From the NCBI GenBank assembly GCA_003049465.1, contig PYSS01000160.1, positions 1 to 64,000 on the forward strand: DNA of 64,000 nt, read 5' to 3'. This document shows positions 55,427 to 64,000 of this stretch, in pieces. Numbering within the stretch: position 1 is the stretch's first letter; every line of letters starts with the position of its first letter. The translations under genes and the position numbers were made by a program. Source of the DNA: Magnaporthiopsis rhizophila (Eukaryota; Ascomycota; Sordariomycetes; Magnaporthales; Magnaporthaceae). A model generated the notes under the pieces. That model was not told where the DNA came from, did no database searches, and worked only from the letters and a program-made list of their open reading frames with translations.

Positions 55427-56216
55427 GGAGCCGCCGCCTTGCAGCTCCCCACCACCCCCACCACACGCCGCTCCAATCTACAGCTAGCACTCGGCCCGTT
55501 CGTGGGCACCAGCCAAGACACTCGGCTCTCCCGAAAGAAGCAGGTCGCGTTCGTCGAAGAGGAATCCGAGTCCGACGACGGCGACGAGAGCGAGGACGAA
55601 GCCACATTCACGCACCAAGACAGCGGGGAAGACGACCCGATCTGGACACCAAACATCCCGGGCCAATTCAGTACTCCTGACAAGCAGCGCATCGCCATGG
55701 CGCCTGCCGGCTCGTCCTCCCGGTCTAGCCAACGCAAGCGCGATCGTACGCCAGCCGCTGATCAGGTTTCGGGCTCGAAGCGCACGCCGCCAAAACCGTG
55801 ATACGGGCGAGGCCCAGGACATACCCATAGCGCCTTCGGGCACCGACTTCACTGTCGAGGGGGAAGAGATTCGGAATGGTTTAATTTCCTTTTTAACGAG
55901 CCTAGGCTCAGAATTGCTACAGTATATAATACTGAAGATCAGGCACACGGTGCCTGCCGATAATGGACTCGACTGCGTACCGCACCGCAGCCCACGAGGG
56001 AGGATGACAACAGGCCGGGCCTCTCGGTTCGGATTCGACACAGACGCCTCGCTGCTGGACGTGGAAGGATGGCGCCAGTTCCCGCGCTCCTTCTATTCCC
56101 ACCATATGGCCCTCCTGAATGCTGGAAAACGGATCCCGGACGCCCTAGCACCCACCTGCCCTCCGCACCTCCGGGCTGTGACCCGTCTGTATGGTGCCAT
56201 CGGCGCACGCTCTTAG
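55427..56216 (+). pseudogene. Unknown acidic/basic protein relic between the nuclease-like copies
   Basis: A frame open from 55427 to TGA at 55799-55801 has no usable ATG at its start and reads SRKKQVAFVEEESESDDGDE, IWTPNIPGQFSTPDKQR, SSQRKRDRTPAADQ. After a frame change the next one runs to TAG 56214-56216: DTGEAQDIPIAPSGTDF, VEGEEIRNGLISFLTSLGSE, FGFDTDASLLDVEGWRQFPR, YSHHMALLNAGKRIPDALAP. Protein-like composition in both halves suggests a single gene broken near 55797. The family is unknown. Confidence 0.35.
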
Positions 56217-56451
56217 AGATCGGTGGGCGAAACATTCGAGCTTTTGGCTATGCATCGCGTCATTGCAGAGGCGGGCCATGTTCTCGTCGAATTCCACGGC
56301 GGACTTTTTCCTGTAGCTACGGCCGTCCGTTGGCGTTCTGGCCGCCTGTGTAAACCTGATGGCGTATATTCGAGGTGGATGCGGGGCGGTTTTGCTCTGG
56401 TGATGCTAGCAAGGGTTTGCCTTACGGGGGTGGTGGGGAAAAGAATAGAAA

Positions 56452-56575
56452 ACAGAAAGACGAACAGAAAAGAAAATAGGAATTTGGATAGGAAAAGGAA
56501 CAGGAAAAGGAACAAGAAAGGAAATGGGAAAAGAAAATAGGAAAGGGGACATGAAAAGGAATAGGAAGAGGGGCA
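56452..56575 (+). repeat. Purine-rich AGGAAAAGGAACA tract
   Basis: About 120 bases of A/G-rich imperfect repeats (gaacagaaaagaaaatagg, ggaaaaggaac). It lies next to copy B's ATACCACACCC exon end, exactly where copy A has its shorter purine-rich intron (54100-54180). Confidence 0.85.
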
Positions 56576-56582
56576 CGCTTTA

Positions 56583-57765
56583 TTAGGGTGTGGTATCAAC
56601 ACTGTTATGTTGCGGAACCGCCAGAAGCAACAGGGGAAAATACACCAGCGTTCCAACCAGCCTCATCCTGCTCGAGTACGTTATACCCGGTGGCCAGTAT
56701 CCAAAATATCGCGGACATCCGCCAGGACTTGTATCATTTTTCAAGCTCTGGATGTAGCCGAAGACCTGCCTCAAGTCGTGAGGGCTTGGGTCACCGCCTG
56801 TGCCACCGCCTGATCGATGTGTGACGGCATATCGAATTTAAAAAGTCTGCAATCCTGCCCAATATGCTGATCCGCCTGGGCGAATAAGCGTAACGGGGTT
56901 GGCCTTCCTGGCCAGCATGGTTGAGTCCCTAATTTTAACCTCCATCTCCACCGTACCAGGTCGGGATGGATAGCAATCTCGGTAGGTTGGTAGATCGACC
57001 TTCGGATACAGATATCATCGGTGGTAGGAATTAAGGCATCATATCAGGTCGTTGCGTAACTTCTTGATTATCGGTGATTCCAATCTCGGCCTTGATTCTG
57101 GTTCCATGTTGGTTTTTTTTTGTCGGGGTTGCATCCGCTTTTGTAATATGTCCTTACCCGACACGGGGTAATCAGAGAAACAAACTCCAGGTTCGGGTCG
57201 GCCATGCATTTAAACCCAGCCTTTCTTGGCGACGGAAAGGATGGATCCATAAATAATCATAGTCAGGAGAGAAGACCCGGATGACCTGACGGTATTCCGT
57301 GCCGGTGAGGAGAGTGGGGAATGTTGGGTTGTACTGGTTGGGACGCGTGCAGGACTCGATCCCGAAAGTTGGCTCCCAGGCCGGAGATCATCCCTGGACT
57401 TCCACCCGAGGGCGCGCGGGATAACTAGGTAGTCGTCGACTCTCCCAAGCTCCCTCGTCCTTTCTCAAGGTCATTCTTGCGGGAGAGAGAGACACAAACG
57501 GCCCGCCGCCACAATCGACAGCGTTGAAATCAGCGAGGAGCTGGAGCAGGTTCCGGGCAGAAGCGGGAGGGATCGCGGACGACGGCGAAGGGGACGACCT
57601 GAACCGACTCTTGCCCAAGCTCCACCATCCTCCTCCTCCTCTTTTGCAAAAAAAGAAAAAATGATGCTTTGGTACTGCCGGCGTCCCGAGGGGCGGAAGA
57701 CTGGACTGGGCAGCTCGGTGTTCCGAGACGCCCTCAAGCCACCGCGAAAGCGCGTCGCCGTCCAT
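56583..57765 (-). pseudogene. Fungal PD-(D/E)XK nuclease-like protein, copy B (broken)
   Basis: ATG complementary to 57763-57765 begins MDGDALSRWLEGVSEH, the family N-terminus. NLLQLLADFNAVDCGGGPFV follows near 57490-57550 and matches copy A. The middle domain is found only at 56583-56760, in mixed frames (LEQDEAGWNA, VYFPLLLLAVPQHNSVDTTP). Roughly 600 bases (about 56830-57420) between these parts have no counterpart in copy A and are presumably an insertion. No intact second exon with IETK was found. A decayed paralogue in the same orientation as copy A. Confidence 0.65.
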
Positions 57766-57871
57766 TGATTGGTGCGATTGAGGGGGGCCGCCCAGCCAAA
57801 GCGCACAGCATCCCGCCCGCGGATCTGAGCGCGCACCTGCGGCTACCTAAGCGTTCAGTTGTCGTGTGGCC

Positions 57872-57907
<36 letters not shown>

Positions 57908-57934
57908 ACAAAACACGGGGGGCCCGGGGGGGCG

Positions 57935-57981
<47 letters not shown>

Positions 57982-60215
57982 CGCTTCCTTCCGAAGCAAA
58001 AAAATCAATGCGACGCGCCGGCTGCCGTCGTGGTATCTGCTATGGCGGGGAACTGGGCGGCGGAGGCGGCTCCTCAGGGCATTCGGGCGGGAGTCTGGGG
58101 CCGGCCTGCGGGCGGCGGGCTTCCGAATGGGCGGCGGCGGTTGTTGTTCGGTGCCTGTGGGCGGGGAGCCGCACGGCGGCGCCGCGTTGTTCCATGGTGG
58201 TTGTTTTAGGTCTGGGGCTGCTGGTGGGCTGCTGAACGTGGGTTTGCTTTTTTTTTTTTTTTTTTAGGCGGGCCGGCGGGCCCATGTAGGCAGGTTGGGC
58301 TCCTCTCGTCGGCCCTTGCCTGAGCATGATCGAGAGGATGATCATTGACCCTCCCTCTTACGCCGCGGACTCTCAACAAAGTCCTATTATTGATAGTATA
58401 CCATTCAGATTCCTATATCCTTCCCACATTCTTATGGCCTTTCCGGTTTCTAATACTCTTCCGAGTATCTGATATCCTTTCCTTCCCATGTGGGCCCACC
58501 ATTCCCCTTCGCAGACGATCTCAATTTTTCAGATTCAAATGCGACACGGCATGAGCAGGCAGGAGAAAAAAAATTGCATCGAAAATGGAAGGCTGGTGCC
58601 CAGGTTTGGATCTGCCCGTGGAGAAGCGCGATTTGATGGCACCATGGCAACCATGACTTACTTGACTCGCTCGGATTCTGACAAGCTGGCAGCATCGGCC
58701 CTATTCTCGAGGTCTAGTGGGGACTTACAGGCAGGTCGTCCTTGCTTTCTTTGCGGTGGTCGCGCCATTGGACGTCGTTAGAATGATAGGGCGCCTAAGA
58801 TGGGTGGCAGCGCCAACATTGTGTTTCTCAACAACGAAAACGACGCTCGCTGACAAGGCCTCGATTGATTCACATGGTAAAAGGCAGCGACGCAATTCAC
58901 TGACACGTTCTAGCGCCGACAAGGGTCAAACACAAGAGTCTGATCCACGTGGGAATGCAGGTTGGGTGTTCGTTTCCCCTGGATCCGTCGGGTTCGCCAG
59001 TCCGCTTTAAAAGACTGGCTATTCATTTACCCGAACGGTTTGGTCCTAATGCGGGCAGCCGTCGGCCTTGTTTGGCGAGGGAGGGATGGATGGCGGGATC
59101 TCGGCGCTACTGGACGGACCTTGTTGTCGGCATCGGGAGGGATGTGCCGCGGGCACGGGGTACATAGGATTCGATGGCAAACACGGCGAATCGGCAGATG
59201 CGTGGCGGAAGTGCAGCCGTTCGTTCTACCCTGGTTTTCGTTTTCGCAAGGGATTGATGTGATTAAACGTTTGCCCACAGACAAAAATCCACAATCGATT
59301 CAGTGAGAGAAGAGCAACGGCACGGGACTCCACAGCCCGATCGCGAAAGAGGGACACGCTCTCGGGGCAAATGAATAGCGAGGGTGGAGTGCCCACTCTC
59401 TTTCCCCAACTTTTCCCCCACAACCCCCGCAGATCGCCGCTGACTTCCTCGGCCCTTTTAGTGGCTGGCCTCTCGCTGCCTCCCATATCCCGCACGGCGT
59501 GACGAGTTTCTTGGAGCCGCCGAGCCTTTCCTGCTCGGTCGATTGGCATTCCGAGGAGCGACGTTCGTTTTTTTTTCTCTTTTTCTTTGCATACATGCAG
59601 GGATGCCGTGTTTCCAGAACGAAGCAAAGAAGGCGCTCTCATGCCGATTTTTTTCTTTTTTTTTGGCTTGGGTCCCGCTCGCGCCGTGGCGGAACCGAAA
59701 GGGCCGAAAGCATGCCTCTTGCTTCCCTGGCCCTTGCTCCAAATTGGGGCCTTTGGAGAAGCGGGGAGAGACAACCGACTGCTGCAAGGAGACAAGGGGC
59801 CGCGCTCCAGAACAGATGAGACCCCCCCATGGGGTCTATCGCGGAGAGCGACACGAGGTTCCATGTGTTAGAGTTTGGCCTGTTAATTTTGCTTGGTTGG
59901 GCAGCATGGAGCAGAGTGCGGCTCACTACTGTTTTTGTGAGTTGCTACATGTGATGTGGAGCGAGGTATACATACTGGGCTTACGCTCGACGTTGCATCC
60001 AGCATCAGACCGTGTGCTTCCCCTCACTTCCGTCCCTTGTCTACTCGTTACTCACTCTCTCCGGGGACTTTTTCTTTTTCTTTTAAAAAGACAGACGGGA
60101 CCCGGCTGGACGGACACGGTTTTTTTTTTCATTAATGTTAAACCTTTAGATCTGGCTTGGCACAGACATTCCATTGGTATCCCGACTTGACCAGTCGTCG
60201 CCAGCCGCCGTCATC
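57766..60215. other. Intergenic with extreme homopolymers
   Basis: A31 at 57875-57905 and T43 at 57937-57979 flank a GC-only-like core (ggggggcccggggggg), then T18 at 58248-58265. No gene is seen from 58270 to 60215; 60060-60135 is the T-rich leader of the transporter. Confidence 0.55.
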
Positions 60216-61707
60216 ATGTTCACGCGCGAGTGGTGGAGCAAGCGCCGGCTCAAGGTCAAGGACGACCAGCAGAGCAAGGCGGCCGAGCTGACGCTGCGCC
60301 AGTCCATCTTCCCCATCTTCCTCGTCACCATCCTCTTCTTCCTCTGGGGCTTCTCGTACGGCCTGCTCGACACGCTCAACAAGCACTTCCAAAAGACGCT
60401 GGGCATCGACCGCGCGCGGTCCACGGGCCTGCAGGTCGCCTACTTCGGCGCCTACCCGCTGGCGTCGCTGGGCCACGCCGCCTGGATCCTGCGCCACTAC
60501 AGCTACAAGGCCGTCTTCATCTGGGGCCTGTTCCTGTACGGCGTCGGCGCCCTGCTGTGCATCCCCGCCATCCTGGCGCGGTCCTTCGCCGGCTTCTGCG
60601 TCTGCATCTTCATCATCGGCAACGGCCTCGGCTCGCTCGAGACGGCCGCCAACCCGTTCATCACCGTGTGCGGCCCGCCGCGCTACTCCGAGATCCGCAT
60701 CAATATCTCGCAGGCCTTCAACGGCATCGGCACCGTCATCGCGCCCGCCATGGGCTCCTACGTGTTCTTCACCTTCGAGGACACCCAGGCCCTGGCCAAC
60801 GTGCAGTGGGTGTACCTGGCCATCGCGTGCTTCGTCTTCCTCCTGGCCGGCATCTTCCTCATGAGCAACATCCCCGAGATCACCGACGCCGATATGGCCT
60901 TCCAAGCGGCCGAGACGCACGCCGGCGAGTCGGACCTGCCGTTCCGTAAGCAGTATCGTCTGTTTCACGCCGCCGCTGCCCAGTTCTGCTACACGGGTGC
61001 CCAGGTTGCCATTGCCAGGTGAGTTTTTTTTCTCCTATCGTGTCAATGAAGGAAGAGATGAGGCATACATACAGAGCTGACTCCCCTCTAGTCTCTTCAT
61101 CAACTACGTCACCGAGGCCCGCCCGGGCACCAGCAATTCCCTGGGCGCGCAGCTCCTTTCCGGCGCCCAGGCCGCATTCACCGTCGGGCGGTTCGTGGGT
61201 GTGGGCTTCATGCACTTTGTCAAGCCGCGCCTCGTCTTCCTGGCCTTCCTGGCGATGGTCCTCGTCTTCCTCATCCCCGCCATCGCGACGCGCGGCGATG
61301 CCGGTGTGGCCATGATGTTCATCGTGCTCTTCTTCGAGTCCATCTGCTTCCCAACCATTGTGGCGCTCGGTATGCGCGGGCTTGGCCGCCACTCCAAGCG
61401 AGGGTCTGGTCTGATCGTGGGCGGCGTGTTTGGCGGCGCCGTGGTCCCGCCGCTGATGGGCTACGTGGCCGACAACCGCGGCACCCCGACCGCCATGGTG
61501 GTGCCGCTGGCTTTCGTGGCGGCCGCGCTGTCGTACGCCGTGGCTGTCAACTTTGTGCCCTGGTACCGCGACACGGCTGACGCTTTCACGTCGGCTGAGA
61601 TTGGTATTACCAACGCGCGCGAGGCGGACGAGGAGAATAGCGTGAAGGGCGAGGCGAGGGTGCTGGAGGATAAGAAGGTCGAGTCTGCTATGGCGTCGGG
61701 CATTTAG
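60216..61707 (+). CDS. MFS sugar transporter of the FucP (fucose/glucose-galactose) type
   Basis: Exons 60216-61018 and 61092-61707 (73-base intron GTGAGT...CTCTAG), 472 residues. A basic start is followed by twelve predicted membrane spans. Family marks: QSIFPIFLVTILFFLWGFSY and LLDTLNKHFQ in helix 1 (FFxWGFxxxLxDxLNxHF), YFGAYPLASLGH, GNGLGSLETAANPFITVCGP in helix 5 and QAFNGIGTVIAPAMGSYVFF. These match the L-fucose:H+ symporter class rather than the usual fungal hexose transporters. The C-terminus is short and acidic. The substrate cannot be set from sequence; fucose, galactose or glucose are candidates. It has no neighbouring sugar-metabolic genes. Confidence 0.9.
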
Positions 61708-62011
61708 ATGTTGTCTAGCTGCGTCCATGGGAGGGACAGCGGCGCGTCACTCCGATTGTACCATATACCCAGATAACCACGACATTCCAACGATTGTTTG
61801 CTTACAGGATAATATTAAAAGACTCTCTGGGTCTACCATGTGCTGATACCATCCAATAGGCGCGGATATTAATTACGATGTAAATACTAGCAGATATGTG
61901 TATGCACCAAAGGAATGTGTGTCTCCCATAAGCAACCGACCCATCCACTCGCCTCATCTGCCTCATTACCATCCCGTCCTGCCCGCCAAGCCAAGAGCAG
62001 CAAATCCCAGC
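61708..62011. other. Convergent 3' region
   Basis: Short AT-richer spacer between the transporter and the secreted protein gene. It is likely to hold both 3' ends. Confidence 0.6.
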
Positions 62012-62773
62012 TCAAGGGCCGTACTGCTTCCAGTCAATCGAAGCTACATCCTCATAGCACTTCTGGTCCAGCGCAAACTCGTGGCTTGAGATGGCGTCGG
62101 GGGGCAGGTCATTGAGCAGAGCGCACTGCGGGATCAGCGTGATCGGCGCACAGCCCTCGGGCACCTTGACGACGGGCAGCGCCGTGACCAGGTCGACAGT
62201 CGCGTAGGCGTAGTCGACAACGACAAACGGTCGCTGGTAGTAAGGCACCTCGTGGTAGCAGGCGACAAACGTGCCGCCTGCGGACCCGCCCTCGGCCTTG
62301 CGGTTGACCAGGACGCTGTACGGGTCCGGGAACTTTGTGATGCCGACGTCGAGCGTCGAGCCGCCGTTGATGAAGGTGGCGTGCGAACCCGGGTTCGCGG
62401 GCAGGTCGAACTCGTCGCGCCCCTGCACGTGCACGCCCCAGGGGAAGGGCGGGGTGCCGCCGTCGCTGACGACGCGGGTCGTGCCAAGGGTCAGGTCGGA
62501 GGCGGTGCCGTTGAGGTAGAAGAGGCGCGAGGTGTTGTCGGCCTGCGGGGACAGGACGCTGCGGCTGTTGGGCGGGCCGATGTGGACGCCGCCGAGCGCG
62601 AAGCCGTGGACCGACGGGGTCAGGTCGCGCGTCGGGTCGGTCACGTTGGCGATCAGGCGGAAGCCCTTGGATACGGAGCTGGGTGGGTAGTGCGGCACCG
62701 TTTGCCGGGGCGTCACGGCCGGGGCGGCAGTGGCTAGGGCGGCGAGGCCAAGGGTGAGGAGAGTGGTTTGCAT
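62012..62773 (-). CDS. Secreted DUF7907-type protein
   Basis: Intronless, 253 residues, ATG complementary to 62771-62773. Residues 1-17 are a signal peptide (TTLLTLGLAALATAAPA). The mature part begins PRQTVPHYPPSSVSKGFRLI, the KGFxLIANVTD start of the DUF7907 fungal secreted family, and continues SVHGFALGGVHIG, NTSRLFYLNGT, PWGVHVQGRDEFD, FVACYHEVPYYQRPFVVVDY and two C-terminal cysteines (GCAPITLIPQCALL). The function is unknown; members are secreted, probably extracellular or wall-associated. The gene is convergent with the transporter. Confidence 0.8.
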   Translation of the reverse strand: MQTTLLTLGLAALATAAPAVTPRQTVPHYPPSSVSKGFRLIANVTDPTRDLTPSVHGFALGGVHIGPPNSRSVLSPQADNTSRLFYLNGTASDLTLGTTRVVSDGGTPPFPWGVHVQGRDEFDLPANPGSHATFINGGSTLDVGITKFPDPYSVLVNRKAEGGSAGGTFVACYHEVPYYQRPFVVVDYAYATVDLVTALPVVKVPEGCAPITLIPQCALLNDLPPDAISSHEFALDQKCYEDVASIDWKQYGP

Positions 62774-64000
62774 GGTGGGCTATTGTTGTTGTTGCTGGTA
62801 TTAGGAGAGTGTGGTTTGGGGTGGAAGAGCTGATGGCTGATGAGGACTCTGCATGGTTTTGCGTCATGTTCCGTTCGCTCCCTTTTATAAGTCGTCGAGT
62901 GGTTGCGGCAAACGTTGCAGCTGATCGTTGCCATGCTGGCAGTCGCCACCGCGGCGATCCCTCCACATCATGGCCCAGGCAGCGGCCCCTCCGCCCCAAA
63001 AAGCTCACCGCCCCCGGCGAACACGAGGTTGCACACCAGCAGGGCGGCATCGCCAGAGACAAGCGACGGCGCCCAAAAGATGCTCCGTGCGATCGGGCAG
63101 CTGCCGAATTCTGAAGATGGGTGAATGAATGGGTGGGCAAAATAACATGACGCTGTGTTTTTTTTCGTTCCTCTTTACGAACGGGCGAATCAAAATGGCT
63201 GGCTAAAATGCAAAGAATCACGGCCCGATGCCCACACTCCGGGGCCAGCTATTTCTGCCAGCAAGCCTCGTGTCTGCACGGCGGAGGTTGCATTGTCTCG
63301 TATGACAAGCTTGAAGGCCAATTCGTTGCGGATTTTTCGGTGAATGACCATGAACTTGGCCGTTTGTCGGCGGCGAAACGTCGGCGAGCACCACCTGCCA
63401 GGGCGTCTCCTTCGCTCCATCTCGGTCAGCCTCGCCGAGAGGGCCACCAAGGGTTTTCTCTACGAGAACATCATCCCTACAGCTCGATTCTAGTATGCTG
63501 TTTTGGAATTACACCAATATTGTTTGTCGTCAACGACTTACACCCAGTCGGTCGACCGAGCTCCGCAAACTAACGGCACTGCTGGAATTGCGAGCCCGGT
63601 ACCAGTCATCATCCTGGGCGAAGTGATGCTGCCGCCCGTATATTTTGTCGACGATCATACCGACGCCGCAAAATGGACCAAGTCTTATTGCTCACCCGCG
63701 TAGCGTCCTCGTTCGGCAGCTGGCCGCTACAGATAGCACAGCTAGGGTAGAGGGGACGATGAGGCCTTTCATCCTCGTAGCTCTAGCATGGCCGTGACAC
63801 CCCAGCCTGATCGGCGCCGCGCCGCGGCCTCGGCTCCTGCCACCTCCTCCACGCCTCAATCCTCGCTGTGCGTACCGTCGGGCTCCTTCCAAGCCGGCTC
63901 TCCGTTCCCCTTCGCTCAGCTCGTACGGCGATGGCGGCTTCTTGGGATCGCGCCGCCTCGTTCGACCAGTGCCCAGGTCCCCGAGTCTCGGTCGTCTCGG
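62774..64000. other. Right end, no supportable gene
   Basis: Promoter of the secreted protein (62774-62900), then relic-like DNA. From 63789 a frame runs open to the window edge (AVTPQPDRRRAAASAPATSS). It could be the start of a Pro/Arg-rich gene or a TE gag continuing outside, but this is undecidable here. Confidence 0.45.

Noticed and set aside
60138..60968. Minus-strand 276-codon frame
   Set aside because: Acidic, low-complexity antisense of the FucP-type transporter.

Overview
The window is nuclear DNA of a filamentous ascomycete (Pezizomycotina, most likely Sordariomycetes). The reasons are short 58-120 base introns with GTRNGT donors and CTAAC-type branch sites, GC-rich codon use, fungus-only families (CFEM/PTH11 receptor, FunK1 kinase, DUF7580-like, fungal PD-(D/E)XK, DUF7907), and decayed LTR-retrotransposon pieces whose nonsense codons look like CAR-to-TAR transitions, as RIP leaves behind. 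No species can be named from sequence alone.

Layout. 1-10.3 kb is mostly relic DNA: a DUF7580-like fragment, a Myb-chromodomain relic, one intact AT-hook protein gene (3861-4994), a gag-chromodomain Gypsy relic, copy 1 of a Cys/His-cluster gene (6745-8234), an SRA-YDG pseudogene and an unknown decayed frame. 11.3-12 kb holds a secreted, internally repetitive peptide precursor. 12.5-31 kb is a core block: CCT2 and eIF3b (head to head), a GT31-type glycosyltransferase, a TBC protein, a tiny basic ORF, a DUF2470 membrane protein and a CFEM-PTH11 receptor. 31-40.3 kb is TE-rich: a Gag-protease polyprotein without a visible reverse transcriptase, a FunK1 fragment abutting it, copy 2 of the Cys/His-cluster gene, and an integrase-region relic. 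40.9-52.3 kb is genic again: a fungal nuclear-type protein with minisatellite coding repeats, an M1 aminopeptidase and a Sok1/TCP11-like protein. 53.4-57.8 kb carries two diverged copies of a PD-(D/E)XK nuclease-like gene. 60-63 kb holds an FucP-type MFS transporter and a secreted DUF7907-type protein.

How the parts fit. CCT2 (chaperonin) and eIF3b (translation initiation) share an 883-base divergent promoter region and are housekeeping genes. The TBC, GT31, aminopeptidase, TCP11-like and receptor genes serve membrane traffic, glycosylation, peptide turnover and signalling; there is no evidence of a metabolic cluster. The most unusual items are the Kex2-type repeat peptide precursor at 11.3 kb, the two copies of a Cys/His-cluster family (one with and one without an intron), and the Gag-protease polyprotein that ends in an unrecognised acidic domain.

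The sequence has many A or T runs of 16-43 bases, one interrupted by a 12-N gap, so single-base frameshifts next to homopolymers could be assembly errors. Exon borders were inferred by eye from splice signals, phase and family knowledge.
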